This document shows positions 1-8,364 of a stretch of DNA of 64,000 nucleotides, piece by piece (within the stretch, counting starts at the first letter, position 1; each line of letters begins with the position of its first letter). The stretch comes from Streptomyces harbinensis. Its GTDB lineage: Bacteria > Actinomycetota > Actinomycetes > Streptomycetales > Streptomycetaceae. Where the stretch lies: positions 265,822-329,821 of the forward strand of contig NZ_FPAB01000003.1 of NCBI RefSeq assembly GCF_900116145.1, read 5' to 3'. A program made the translations under genes and the position numbers. Under the pieces are notes generated by a model. It saw only the letters and a program-made list of their open reading frames with translations, did no database searches and was not told the DNA's origin.

Positions 1-267
1 CACCAGACGTGGAAGACCAAGATCGACATCGAGGACGAGGGCCGGTCCTGCCGGGCCGAGGCCCGCTTGCAGGGCAAGACCTCGCGCGGACTGGTGGGGG
101 AGGGATCGGCGCAGGCCAAGCCGGGTGACGAGTACGACCCGGTGATCGGCCACGAGCTGGCGGCGGCCCGGGCCCTGTCCGATCTCTCCTATCAGCTGCT
201 GTACCAGGGCGCGCGGGACATCGAGGCGCACACCCACGAGGAAGTGACCGAACTGCGCGAGCGCTGA
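1..267 (+). CDS. DUF1876 domain protein, 3' part
   Basis: The frame is open from base 1 and ends at TGA 265-267, giving 88 residues of a protein whose start lies upstream. The segment around ELAAARALSDLSYQLL, with a TWKTKIDIEDEGR-type strand before it, matches the short DUF1876 proteins (about 90 residues) that are very common in Streptomyces, so only a few N-terminal residues are probably missing. Function in the family is unknown; it is a small, acidic, presumably cytoplasmic protein. It runs in the same direction as the PhoD gene, but the 250-bp gap makes co-transcription uncertain. Confidence 0.75.
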   Translation, partial: HQTWKTKIDIEDEGRSCRAEARLQGKTSRGLVGEGSAQAKPGDEYDPVIGHELAAARALSDLSYQLLYQGARDIEAHTHEEVTELRER

Positions 268-518
268 GCGTTGTGCGCCGGGCGCTGAGCGCCGGGCGGG
301 GCGCGGCGCGCCGGGGTGTGCCCCGGTGCGCCGTCGCGGCGTGCCGGGCGCCCGGCGTGGCGGGGGAGCGGGCGGGGGGCCGTACCGCGCAGGATGTGCG
401 GCATGCGAGACCCCTGTGACACGGCGTGCCGGATCGCTGCCGAGGCGTCACCGGATCGCCATGTCGTTGACGGATACCTGCCAGATGCCGGATGAGTGCG
501 CGCGGTGCACTCGTCCGC

Positions 519-2168
519 ATGACGCGGATCTCCGAAGAGTTCTCCGATCACCTGCGTTCCGCCGCCCGCTCGCTCGCGCGGCGCAGATTCGTCACCGTCA
601 CCGGGGCCGCCGCGGCCCTGGCGTTCTCCGTCGGCCTGCCCGGCACCGCGGGCACCGCGCACGCCGCCGCCCCGCTGGACGGCGCCGCGCTCGACGGCGA
701 CCCCTTCAGCCTCGGCATCGCCTCCGGCGACCCGCTCCCCGACTCGGTGGTGCTCTGGACCCGGCTGGCCCTCGACCCCTACGCCGCCGACTCGGGACTG
801 CCGCCCGAACCCGTCGCCGTCCGCTGGGAACTGGCCCGCGACCGCCACTTCCGCCGCACCGTGGACGGCGGCACGGTGCTCGCCCACCCCGAGTTCCACC
901 ACGCGGTGCACGTGGAGCCCCGGCGGCTGGCCCCCGGCACCGACTACTACTACCGGTTCCGGGCCGGACCGTGGACCTCCGCCACCGGCCGCACCCGCAC
1001 CGCCCCCGCCCCGCACGACCGCGTCGGCCGCGGCCTGCGGTTCGCGCTCGCCTCCTGCCAGCGCTACGACCAGGGCTACTACACCGCGTACCGGCACCTG
1101 GCCGCCGAGGAGGACCTGGACGCCGTCGTCCACCTCGGTGACTACCTGTACGAGTACGCGATCAACGCTGCCGCCGGCGCCCGCGGCTACACCGGTGACC
1201 GGCAGCTGCCCGCGCACTACCAGCGCGAGACCGTCACCCTCGACGACTACCGGCTGCGCTACTCGCTCTACCACGCCGACCCCGACCTCCAGGCCGCCCA
1301 TGCCGCGCACCCGTGGATCGTGACCTGGGACGACCACGAGGTGGACAACAACTACGCCGCGGCCGTCTCCCAGGACGAGGACCCCGAGGCGGAGTTCCTG
1401 GTGCGCCGGGCGGCGGCCTACCGCGCGTACTACGAGAACCTGCCGCTGCGCCGCCCCCAGCTGCCCGAGGGCCCCGACCTGCGGCTGTACCGCCGGCTGC
1501 ACTTCGGCCGGCTCGCCCAGCTCGATGTGCTGGACACCCGCCAGTACCGCGCCGACCAGGCGAACGGCGACGGCTGGAAGCTGCCCACCGAGGCGTCCGC
1601 GGCCCCGGGGCGGCACCTGCTCGGCGCGGCGCAGGAGCGCTGGCTGGCCGACGGCTGGCGCGCCTCGCGCGCGCTGTGGAACGTCGTCCCGCAGCAGATC
1701 GTCGTCTCGCGCCGCCGCAACCAGCTGGCCGAGCCGTGGCCGCTGGCCATGGACGCCTGGGACGGCTATCCGTGGGCGCGGGAGCGGTTGCTGCGCTCGG
1801 TGCGCGAGAGCGGGGTGCGCAATCTCGTGGTGTTCACCGGCGATGTGCATGTGCATCACGCGTTCGACATCAAGGAGGACTTCGACGACCCCGCGTCCCG
1901 GACCCTCGGTGTGGAACTGGTCACCACCTCGATCTCCAGCGGTGGGAACGGTGCCCGGCGCCCGGCCAACTGGGAGGCGATGATGACGGTCAATCCGCAT
2001 CTGCGCTTCTACGACGGGCGGCGCGGTTATGTGCTGGTCAGCCTGGACGAACAGCGGGTCCGGGCCGATTACCGGGTGGTCTCCGGGGTGACGGAGCCGG
2101 GCGGCACGGTGAGCACGGCGGGCTCGTTCGTCTCGCGCGCGGGGGAGCCCGGGCTGTCCCCGGCGTGA
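519..2168 (+). CDS. phoD: Tat-exported PhoD-family alkaline phosphatase/phosphodiesterase
   Basis: 549 residues. The N-terminus carries a Tat signal (RRRF at 21-24, hydrophobic stretch about 28-45, AHA cleavage site near 47-49), so the product is expected outside the membrane. A PhoD N-terminal beta domain follows (GIASGDPLPDSVVLWTRL near 66-83), then the metallophosphoesterase domain with LGDYLYEY near 207-214, WDDHEVDNN near 270-278 and GDVHVHH near 441-447, which supply metal ligands. Family members release phosphate from phosphodiesters, including teichoic-acid-type polymers and lipids, and are usually induced on phosphate starvation; I did not find a convincing PHO box. An upstream in-frame ATG at 492 would add nine residues before the signal. 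The ATG at 519 places the RR motif in the usual position. Confidence 0.85.
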   Translation: MTRISEEFSDHLRSAARSLARRRFVTVTGAAAALAFSVGLPGTAGTAHAAAPLDGAALDGDPFSLGIASGDPLPDSVVLWTRLALDPYAADSGLPPEPVAVRWELARDRHFRRTVDGGTVLAHPEFHHAVHVEPRRLAPGTDYYYRFRAGPWTSATGRTRTAPAPHDRVGRGLRFALASCQRYDQGYYTAYRHLAAEEDLDAVVHLGDYLYEYAINAAAGARGYTGDRQLPAHYQRETVTLDDYRLRYSLYHADPDLQAAHAAHPWIVTWDDHEVDNNYAAAVSQDEDPEAEFLVRRAAAYRAYYENLPLRRPQLPEGPDLRLYRRLHFGRLAQLDVLDTRQYRADQANGDGWKLPTEASAAPGRHLLGAAQERWLADGWRASRALWNVVPQQIVVSRRRNQLAEPWPLAMDAWDGYPWARERLLRSVRESGVRNLVVFTGDVHVHHAFDIKEDFDDPASRTLGVELVTTSISSGGNGARRPANWEAMMTVNPHLRFYDGRRGYVLVSLDEQRVRADYRVVSGVTEPGGTVSTAGSFVSRAGEPGLSPA

Positions 2169-2247
2169 TCTTCCGAGTGAAAACCATATAGAACGGTGGC
2201 CGGATCATGGGACGATTGGGCGGTCTCAGCGAGTACCGGAGAGGTGC

Positions 2248-3603
2248 ATGAATCAGCCCGGCAGCCAGCCGAACACGGCCGCCCCCGCTTCCGTCCCCGA
2301 CCCCATCCCCACCGTCACCGCCACCCCGAGCCCGCAGACCCGGCCCGCGCCAGAACTGACCAAACGGCAGCGGGCCGGACTGCTGCTCACCCTCATCCTC
2401 GGCAGCCTCTCCGCGCTGCCCGCGCTCTCCATCGACATGTACCTCCCGGCCCTCCCCGAGGTCACCGAGGACCTGAACACCGGCGCCGCCACCGTCCAGC
2501 TCACCCTCACCGCCTGCCTGCTCGGCCTGGGCCTGGGCCAGCTGATCGTCGGCCCCATGAGCGACCAGCTCGGCCGCCGCCGGCCGCTGCTCGTCGGCAT
2601 GGTCTGCTACGTCGCCGCCTCCCTGCTGTGCGCCGTCGCCCCCACCGTCCAGGTGCTCACCGCCTGCCGCGCCGTCCAGGGCATCGCCGGCGCCGCCGGC
2701 ATCGTCATCGCCCGCGCCGTCGTCCGCGACATGTTCGACGGCCTCGCCATGGCCCGGTTCTTCTCCACCCTGATGCTCATCTCCGGCGCCGCCCCCATCC
2801 TGGCCCCCGTCTTCGGCGGCCAGTTGCTGCGGCTCACCGACTGGCGCGGCGTCTTCCTCACCCTCGCCGCCGCCGGACTCGTCCTCACCCTGATCGTCGC
2901 CCGCTGGCTGCCCGAGACCCTGCCGCCCGGACAGCGCGACGGCGGCGGCGTCGGCGCCGCCCTGCGCGCCATGGGCGGACTGTTCAAGGACCGCGTCTTC
3001 ACCGGCTATCTGCTGGTCGGCTCGCTCACCTTCGCCGCACTGTTCGCCTACGTGGCGGCCTCCCCGTTCGTCGTCCAGGAGATCTACGGCGCCTCCCCGC
3101 AGACCTTCAGCCTGCTCTTCATGGTGAACTCGATCGCCCTGGTCGCGGTCAGCCAGATCAACGGCAAGATCCTCGTCGGCCGGGTCTCCTTCACCCGCAT
3201 CATCGGCATCGGCCTCACCCTGCTGATCCTCGTCGCGACCGGCCTGCTCCTCATGACCGCCGGAGTGTTCGGCACCGCCGGACTGATCCCCGTCTCGGTC
3301 GGCCTCTTCTGCCTGATGGGCCTGATGGCCCTCGTCCTGCCGAACGCCAACTCCGAGGGCCTCATGCGCGCCCCGCACGCCGCCGGCTCCGCCTCCGCCC
3401 TGCTGGGCGCCTCGCAGTTCTTCATCGGCGCCATCGCCTCCCCGCTGGTCGGCGTGGCGGGCGAGGACACGGCCGTACCGATGGCCGTCGTCCAGCTCGC
3501 CGCGGTCCTGCTGGCCGCGCTGTGCTTCGTCCTGCTCTGCCTGCCGCGCCGCGGCCGGCCGGCGCAGGCCGCCCCCACGGCACCCGCCGCCGCGTCCGCG
3601 TAA
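2248..3603 (+). CDS. Bcr/CflA-type multidrug efflux MFS transporter
   Basis: 451 residues with about 12 hydrophobic segments. The first helix reads LTLILGSLSALPALSIDMYLPALP, the typical opening of the Bcr/CflA (drug:H+ antiporter-1) family, and loop 2-3 has the MFS motif GPMSDQLGRRRPLL. Family members export bicyclomycin, chloramphenicol-like drugs or sulfonamides by proton antiport across the cytoplasmic membrane. A purine-rich CGGAGAGG at 2237-2244 precedes the ATG at 2248. The Pro-rich 45-residue N-terminus before helix 1 is longer than in most homologues. Substrate cannot be read from the sequence. It is followed 132 bp later by the flavin oxidoreductase on the same strand. Confidence 0.85.
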   Translation: MNQPGSQPNTAAPASVPDPIPTVTATPSPQTRPAPELTKRQRAGLLLTLILGSLSALPALSIDMYLPALPEVTEDLNTGAATVQLTLTACLLGLGLGQLIVGPMSDQLGRRRPLLVGMVCYVAASLLCAVAPTVQVLTACRAVQGIAGAAGIVIARAVVRDMFDGLAMARFFSTLMLISGAAPILAPVFGGQLLRLTDWRGVFLTLAAAGLVLTLIVARWLPETLPPGQRDGGGVGAALRAMGGLFKDRVFTGYLLVGSLTFAALFAYVAASPFVVQEIYGASPQTFSLLFMVNSIALVAVSQINGKILVGRVSFTRIIGIGLTLLILVATGLLLMTAGVFGTAGLIPVSVGLFCLMGLMALVLPNANSEGLMRAPHAAGSASALLGASQFFIGAIASPLVGVAGEDTAVPMAVVQLAAVLLAALCFVLLCLPRRGRPAQAAPTAPAAASA

Positions 3604-3735
3604 CCCGCGGCCCCGGGGACGGCGGCACCGGGTCCACGACCCGCCGCCGTCCCCCCGCCTCCGCGCCGCGCGGCACGGCGGCCCGCATCATGGCGGCGGC
3701 CGAGCAGCCCCGTTCCGCAGGAGGAACCCGCCGCC

Positions 3736-4818
3736 GTGAGTGTTCTGTTCACCCCGCTCAAACTCCGCTCCCTCCAGATCCCCAACCGCGTGTGGCTGTC
3801 GCCGATGTGCATGTACTCGGCCGCCGACCGCGGACCCGACACCGGCACCCCCAACGACTTCCACCTCTCCCACCTGGCGAGCCGCGCCGCCGGCGGCGCC
3901 GGGCTGATCATGGTGGAATCCACCGCCGTCCGCCCGGACGGCCGCATCAGCCCCTGGGACCTGGGCCTGTGGAACGACCGCCAACAGGAAGCGTTCACCC
4001 GCGTCACCCGGGCCATCACCGGCCACGGAGCCGTCCCCGGCATCCAGCTCGCGCACGCCGGCCGCAAGGGCTCGCTCGACCTGCCCTGGCGCTCCCAGCG
4101 GTATGTCACCGAAGCCGAGGGCGGCTGGCGCACCGTCGCCCCCAGTGCCGTCCCGTTCGGCCCGCTGCCCGCCCCGCACGCGCTGACCGTGGCGGAGATC
4201 GGCCGGCTGGTCGACGACTTCGCCGCCGCCGCGCGGCGCGCCCGCGCCGCCGGCTTCCAGGTCGTCGAGGTGCACGGCGCGCACGGCTACCTCATCAACT
4301 CCTTCCTCTCCCCGCTCGGCAACCACCGCACCGACGCCTACGGCGGCGACGCCGCCCGCCGGTCCCGGTTCGCGCTGGAGGTGGTGGCGGCGGTCCGCGC
4401 CGAATGGCCCGCCGACCTGCCGGTCCTCTTCCGCACCTCGGCCACCGACTGGGCCCCCGGCGGCTGGGACGCCGAGGACACCGTCCGGCTGGCCGCCGAT
4501 CTCCGGCGGCACGGCGTCGACCTGCTGGACGTCTCCACCGGCGGCATGGTCCCCGACGCCGGCATCACCACCGCCCCCGGCTACCAGGTCCCCTTCGCCG
4601 CGCAGGCCCGCGCGGCCACCGGCATCCCGACGGCGGCGGTGGGCCTGATCACCGAACCGGCCCAGGCCGAACGGATCCTCACCGCAGGCCACGCGGACGC
4701 CGTCTTCCTCGGCCGCGAACTCCTGCGCAACCCGTACTGGCCCCACCACGCGGCCCTCACCCTGGGCGCGGAACCCCGCTGGCCGGACCAGTACTGCTAC
4801 ACGGTCCGGGACCGCTAG
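3736..4818 (+). CDS. Old yellow enzyme, YqjM-like NADPH:flavin oxidoreductase
   Basis: 360 residues, FMN-binding TIM barrel. The start is GTG 3736, with CAGGAGGAA about 9 bases upstream deciding it. Features of the thermophilic-like (YqjM) OYE class are visible: Cys25 in PMCMYSA, HAGRK at 107-111, and the substrate-binding pair in HGAHGYL at 180-186, followed by GNHRTDAYGG. The class reduces activated C=C bonds of enones, maleimides and nitro compounds, and is often linked to oxidative or electrophile stress. It stands alone on the strand; the physiological substrate is unknown. Confidence 0.88.
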   Translation: MSVLFTPLKLRSLQIPNRVWLSPMCMYSAADRGPDTGTPNDFHLSHLASRAAGGAGLIMVESTAVRPDGRISPWDLGLWNDRQQEAFTRVTRAITGHGAVPGIQLAHAGRKGSLDLPWRSQRYVTEAEGGWRTVAPSAVPFGPLPAPHALTVAEIGRLVDDFAAAARRARAAGFQVVEVHGAHGYLINSFLSPLGNHRTDAYGGDAARRSRFALEVVAAVRAEWPADLPVLFRTSATDWAPGGWDAEDTVRLAADLRRHGVDLLDVSTGGMVPDAGITTAPGYQVPFAAQARAATGIPTAAVGLITEPAQAERILTAGHADAVFLGRELLRNPYWPHHAALTLGAEPRWPDQYCYTVRDR

Positions 4819-4926
4819 GCCGGTTCCCGCGGTGGCCCGGGCCGGGGACGGGAGGACGGCTGGTGCGGGAGTCCCGTTCCATGCCCGCCGGGGCGGGCCC
4901 CTGCGGGCGGCGCCTACCATGGGGCG

Positions 4927-5955
4927 GTGAACAGCACCGCCACCCCCTCCGCCGCGTCCGGTACCTCCGGTGAGCTGCGTGCCGCGCTGGAGCGGGTGCT
5001 CGACGGGTTGCCGCCCAAGCGGACCGCCGCCGCCGTGGAGCGGCTGATCGCCAGTTACCGGGGGCGTACCCAGACGCACGCCCCGGTGCTGCGGGACCGG
5101 GCCGACGCCGTCGCCTACGCCGCGTACCGGATGCCCGCCACCTACGAGGCGGTGTCGGCCGCGCTCGGCGAGTTGGCCGCCCGGATGCCGGGCGGCTGGG
5201 AGCCCGGCAGCCAGCTGGACGTCGGCGGCGGGACGGGGGCCGCGCTGTGGGCCGCCGCCGGGGTGTGGCCCGGCGCACGCCGCGCCGAGGTCATCGACTG
5301 GGCGGGCCCCGCACTCGATCTCGGCCGTGAACTCGCCGCCGGTGCCGCCGTACCCGCCGTACGGTCCGCCCGCTGGCACCAGCAGCGCATCGGCGCCGGC
5401 CCCGACCTGCCGGCCGCCGATCTGGTCACCGTCTCGTACGTGCTGGGCGAGCTGACCGAGGCCGACCGCGACGCGCTGACCGACGCCGTCGCGCGGGCCG
5501 GCTCCACCGTGGTGCTCGTCGAACCCGGCACCCCGGAGGGCTATCTGCGGATCAGGGCCGCCCGCGACCGGCTCACCGCCGCCGGGCTGCGCGTCGTCGC
5601 GCCCTGCCCGCACAGCGACCGCTGCCCGATCGAGCCCGGCGCCGACTGGTGCCACGTCGCGGCCCGCGTCACCCGCTCCGCGCTGCACCGGCAGGTCAAG
5701 GGCGGGGTGCTGCCGTACGAGGACGAGAAGTTCACCTACGTGGCGGCCACCACCGTGCCGGAGGCGGCGCCCGCCCCGTCCCGTGTCGTGCGCAAACCGC
5801 AGCTGCGCAAGGGGCAGGTGCTCCTCGATCTGTGCACCCGGGACGGGGCGCTCACCCGGGAGACGGTCACCAAACGGCACGGCGACGCCTACCGTGCGGC
5901 CCGCGACACCGCCTGGGGCGCGCCCTGGCCGCCGCCGGACGTCACCACGCGTTGA
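4927..5955 (+). CDS. Rsm22-family small-ribosomal-subunit methyltransferase-like protein
   Basis: 342 residues. A SAM-binding methyltransferase core shows QLDVGGGTGAALWAA near 98-112 and VTVSYVLGELTEAD. The C-terminal half has the Rsm22 cysteine pattern CPHSDRCPIEPGADWCHVAARV, probably an Fe-S or metal site, followed by the family sequence HRQVKGGVLPYEDEKFTYVA. The mitochondrial relative Rsm22/METTL17 binds the small ribosomal subunit during assembly; the bacterial role is inferred to be ribosome-related. The start is GTG 4927, the first plausible start before conserved sequence. The 3' end overlaps the convergent azlD gene by 14 bp. Confidence 0.85.
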   Translation: MNSTATPSAASGTSGELRAALERVLDGLPPKRTAAAVERLIASYRGRTQTHAPVLRDRADAVAYAAYRMPATYEAVSAALGELAARMPGGWEPGSQLDVGGGTGAALWAAAGVWPGARRAEVIDWAGPALDLGRELAAGAAVPAVRSARWHQQRIGAGPDLPAADLVTVSYVLGELTEADRDALTDAVARAGSTVVLVEPGTPEGYLRIRAARDRLTAAGLRVVAPCPHSDRCPIEPGADWCHVAARVTRSALHRQVKGGVLPYEDEKFTYVAATTVPEAAPAPSRVVRKPQLRKGQVLLDLCTRDGALTRETVTKRHGDAYRAARDTAWGAPWPPPDVTTR

Positions 5956-6268
5956 CGAGTACGACGTAGACGGCCGTGCCGATGCCGACGCTCAGAATCG
6001 TGCGGCGGCCGGCGGCCAGATGGACGCCCACGGTGACGGCGACCGCCAGCAGCGCCCAGTGCAGGGTGCCGGGGACGGCGACGACGGTGGAACGCAGCGA
6101 GGTGACGGCGAGGATCGCCATGATGCCCACCGGCATCCACACCGCCAGCCGCTGGACGATCACCGAGCCGCGCAGCGTGCGCAGTACGGCGAACGGCACG
6201 GCCCGCAGCGCCAGGGTGAGGGAGAAGACGAGCGCGAGCACGCCGAGCAGGTAGGAGGTGCTAGGCAT
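5942..6268 (-). CDS. azlD: AzlD-family small subunit of branched-chain amino acid exporter
   Basis: 108 residues with four hydrophobic helices, the size and layout of AzlD (PF05437). It pairs with AzlC, whose stop codon at 6261-6263 lies just inside this gene's 5' end, an 8-bp overlap that implies translational coupling. AzlCD (BrnFE in corynebacteria) exports branched-chain amino acids, methionine or toxic analogues such as 4-azaleucine. The 3' end overlaps the convergent methyltransferase gene. Confidence 0.85.
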   Translation of the reverse strand: MPSTSYLLGVLALVFSLTLALRAVPFAVLRTLRGSVIVQRLAVWMPVGIMAILAVTSLRSTVVAVPGTLHWALLAVAVTVGVHLAAGRRTILSVGIGTAVYVVLVNAW

Positions 6269-7064
6269 GCGCGGCGCCTCCGGTGGTCCCGGTGTCCTGA
6301 CCGTCCTCGCCGTCCTCGCCGTCCTCGCCGTCCTCGCCGTCCGCCGCGTGCCCGGCCAGGGCGTGCCGGAGCAGCAGCAGGACGGCGAAGAGCAGCAGCG
6401 CGGTGAGCAGGGCCGCGCCGGGCGTCAGCAGCAGGGCCGCCGTGACGCTCACCCCGGCGAGCAGGAGCGAGGGGATCTCGCGGCGGGCGTGCAGCGCGTC
6501 GAGCGTGAGCACGGTGAACAGCGCGCACAGCGCGAACTCCAGTCCCTCCACGGGCGCGGGCAGCGCCGTGGCGAGGGCGACGCCCACCAGGCCGCCGCCG
6601 GCCCAGTACAGCTGACAGCTGACCTGGAGGGCGAGCAGCCGGGGCCCGGAGCGTTCCGCCTCGGGCAGCGCGGCGGCGACGGCGTACGCCTCGTCGATCA
6701 TCGCGTAGACCGAGTACGCCTTGGCGAACCGGTTCCTGACCAGGTGCAGGGGAAAGGAGAACGCGTAGAAGACGTGCCGGAAGTTGACCGCCAGGGTGGT
6801 CAGGGCGATGGCGGCCGGCGGGGTGGCGGCGGCGATCATGCCGACGAGCAGGAGTTCCAGGGAGCCGGCGAACACGGCCACCGCCAGCGCGGGGGCCAGC
6901 CACCAGGGCAGGCCGGCCTGGACGACCAGCAGGCCGAGGGCGATGCCCAGGGGCAGGATGCCGAGGCCGGCGGAGAAGGAGTCACGGACGCCCGCGGCGA
7001 GTTGCCGCCGGCGCGTGGTGTGCTCCTCCGGTTGGAGGGTCGGGGTGGGCAGGTGAGGCGTCAC
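6261..7064 (-). CDS. azlC: AzlC-family permease, large subunit of branched-chain amino acid exporter
   Basis: 267 residues from GTG 7064; the frame stays open upstream to 7235, but that stretch reads like the Lrp promoter and lacks family sequence. The AzlC signature is seen in SAGLGILPLGIALGLLV and in NFRHVFYAFSFPLHL. About seven membrane helices are visible. The tail is unusual: GED repeats (see the repeat at 6302-6341) form an acidic extension of about 25 residues after the last helix. Divergent from an Lrp/AsnC gene 73 bp away, as in Bacillus where the Lrp-type AzlB controls azlCD. Confidence 0.85.
   Translation of the reverse strand: MTPHLPTPTLQPEEHTTRRRQLAAGVRDSFSAGLGILPLGIALGLLVVQAGLPWWLAPALAVAVFAGSLELLLVGMIAAATPPAAIALTTLAVNFRHVFYAFSFPLHLVRNRFAKAYSVYAMIDEAYAVAAALPEAERSGPRLLALQVSCQLYWAGGGLVGVALATALPAPVEGLEFALCALFTVLTLDALHARREIPSLLLAGVSVTAALLLTPGAALLTALLLFAVLLLLRHALAGHAADGEDGEDGEDGEDGQDTGTTGGAAHA
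6302..6341. repeat. 9-bp tandem repeat inside azlC 3' end
   Basis: A little over four copies of the 9-bp unit CGTCCTCGC in a row encode the Gly-Glu-Asp repeats of the AzlC tail. Being in phase with codons, copy-number change would lengthen or shorten the acidic tail without a frameshift. Confidence 0.8.
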
Positions 7065-7106
7065 CCGTCCATGGTGGCGCAGAACGCCTGACACGGGGTG
7101 GCGAAT

Positions 7107-7135
7107 ATTGCCCGCGTCGGCGGTGAGTGGGCAAT
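7107..7135. promoter_or_regulatory. Candidate Lrp operator in the azlC/lrp intergenic region
   Basis: ATTGCCC at 7107-7113 and GGGCAAT at 7129-7135 form an exact 7-bp inverted repeat with centres 22 bp apart, two helical turns, in the short gap between divergent azlC and the Lrp gene. The position fits autoregulation plus control of azlCD by an Lrp-type dimer or octamer. The assignment is inferred from position and symmetry only. Confidence 0.5.
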
Positions 7136-7137
7136 CT

Positions 7138-7584
7138 ATGGCCATGGATGCGATCGATCGCGCAATCATCGCCGAGCTGGAGCGGGACGGCCGGCTGACC
7201 AACGTCCAGCTGGCCCAGCGGATCGGGCTGACCACCGGGCCGTGTCTGCGCCGGGTGCAGCGGCTGGAGGCGGAGGGGGTGATCCGCGGCTACCGGGCCG
7301 TCCTGGACCCCGGCGCGCTGGGCCGGGCGTTCGAGGTGCTGGTGGACCTCACGCTCGAAGCGCAGGACGCCGAAACCGTCGAGCGCTTCGAGCAGGCCCT
7401 GGTGCGGGCCGATGAGGTCGTGGAACTGCGCAGACTCTTCGGCAGTCCCGACTACTTCGTACGGGTGGCGGTGGCCGATCTCGCCGCCTACGAGTCGTTT
7501 CTGAGCCTGCGGGTGATGACGATTTCCGGGGTCAGGAACGTCACGTCGCACTTCACCATGAAGACCGTCAAGCCGGCCCCGTAG
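7138..7584 (+). CDS. Lrp/AsnC-family transcriptional regulator (AzlB-like)
   Basis: 148 residues. The N-terminal winged helix reads MDAIDRAIIAELERDGRLTNVQLAQRIGLTTGPCLRRVQRLE, and the C-terminal RAM ligand-binding domain holds FGSPDYFVRVAVAD. It starts at ATG 7138 or at ATG 7144, which gives the usual MDAIDR opening; no strong ribosome site separates them. Given divergent azlCD, it most likely senses an amino acid and controls the exporter, as AzlB does in B. subtilis. Its last bases overlap the convergent nitroreductase gene. Confidence 0.87.
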   Translation: MAMDAIDRAIIAELERDGRLTNVQLAQRIGLTTGPCLRRVQRLEAEGVIRGYRAVLDPGALGRAFEVLVDLTLEAQDAETVERFEQALVRADEVVELRRLFGSPDYFVRVAVADLAAYESFLSLRVMTISGVRNVTSHFTMKTVKPAP

Positions 7585-8038
7585 TGCCGGTGCCGGTGCC
7601 GGTGCCGGTGCCGGGGTCCGGGGCGGGGTCGAGGACGAAGACCGGGATCACCCGCTCGGTGCGCTCCTGGTACCCGGCGTACGCCGGGAACGCCTCGACC
7701 GCCCGCGCCCACCACTGCGCGCGCTCGGCGCCGTGCACCTCGCGCGCGGTGTAGCGGCCCACCTCGGTGCCGTCCCGCAGGGTGACCTCGGGGTGGGCGC
7801 GCACATTGTGGTACCAGACAGGGTTGGCCGGGGCGCCGCCGAGGGAGGCGACCAGCGCGTACCGGGTGCCGTCGCTCACCCGCATCACCGGGAACTTGCG
7901 CACCGCGCCGCTCTTCGCGCCGCGGGCGGTGACGACGACCGTCGGGTAACCGTTGAGCATCCGTCCGTCGGTGCCGCCGGACGCTTCGTAGCGGGCGACA
8001 TGGTCGGCTGAGAACTGCTTGATGTCGAACTCCGTCAT
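7568..8038 (-). CDS. F420-type (deazaflavin) nitroreductase, Ddn-like
   Basis: 156 residues, beginning MTEFDIKQFSADHVARYEASGG, then LNGYPTVVVTARGAKSGAVRKFPVMRV and a NPVWYHNVRAHPEV segment, the pattern of the Mycobacterium Ddn / split-barrel deazaflavin-dependent oxidoreductases that use F420H2. Family activities include reduction of nitroimidazoles and quinones. The ATG at 8038 is chosen; 14 codons further upstream are open but not family-like. The extreme C-terminus is a GT dipeptide repeat encoded by the 6-bp tandem repeat at 7584-7613. The F420:NADPH oxidoreductase encoded at 59.7 kb could supply F420H2. Confidence 0.83.
   Translation of the reverse strand: MTEFDIKQFSADHVARYEASGGTDGRMLNGYPTVVVTARGAKSGAVRKFPVMRVSDGTRYALVASLGGAPANPVWYHNVRAHPEVTLRDGTEVGRYTAREVHGAERAQWWARAVEAFPAYAGYQERTERVIPVFVLDPAPDPGTGTGTGTGTTGPA
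7584..7613. repeat. Five tandem GTGCCG units
   Basis: Five perfect copies of GTGCCG lie across the convergent 3' ends of the Lrp and nitroreductase genes. They encode a (Gly-Thr)n tail in the nitroreductase and lie just outside the Lrp reading frame. Confidence 0.85.
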
Positions 8039-8083
8039 GCGCAGGCCAACACCGGGCCGGGGGCGGGTTGTTCCCGCCACCCG

Positions 8084-8257
8084 TCAGCCGTTGCGCCGCT
8101 CGCGCAGTTTCGCCAGCAGTGCGCGTTTCTGCGCGGCGGGATCCTGCCTGCCGCGCGCCGCCGGGGTGTCCGCGGCCCCGCCGCGCAGCCGGGTGCGGGG
8201 CAGGTGGTTGCGCGGCCCGCCGACGCCCATCATGGCGCCGCTGCGTCCCTTGCTCAT
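8084..8257 (-). CDS. DUF6243 small basic protein
   Basis: 57 residues opening MSKGRSGAMMGVGGPRNHLPRTRLRGG and closing with a basic helix (QKRALLAKLRERR). This layout matches the DUF6243 proteins of Streptomyces; no function is known. The ATG at 8257 is preceded by AAGGAGGAAC, a strong ribosome site. It is expressed from a promoter that overlaps the TetR operator at 8310-8338, so the divergent TetR protein probably represses it. Confidence 0.75.
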   Translation of the reverse strand: MSKGRSGAMMGVGGPRNHLPRTRLRGGAADTPAARGRQDPAAQKRALLAKLRERRNG

Positions 8258-8309
8258 GGTGTTCCTCCTTCGGTCGGGATGGGGGAGGTCCGGGTGGCCT
8301 CCTCTCCCG

Positions 8310-8338
8310 AGATTGGACGAGACGTATCGTCTTGTCAA
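8310..8338. promoter_or_regulatory. TetR operator embedded in minus-strand promoter
   Basis: Inverted repeat CGAGACG-TAT-CGTCTTG at 8318-8334, one mismatch between arms. On the minus strand TTGACA (8338-8333) and CAATCT (8315-8310) are 17 bp apart, so the operator fills the promoter spacer of the DUF6243 gene. It lies about 30 bp before the TetR start on the other strand. The same 7-bp arms recur at 21775-21791. Confidence 0.65.
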
Positions 8339-8364
8339 ACGGAATTTCTCACTAGACTGCCCCC

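Noticed and set aside
192..2000. 602-codon open frame antisense to the phosphatase gene
   Set aside because: Low-complexity Arg/Gly/Val-rich product with no domain; a mirror of high-GC codon bias in the phoD gene. The same applies to the other long antisense frames across the window, for example 3688-5880 and 2038-3378.
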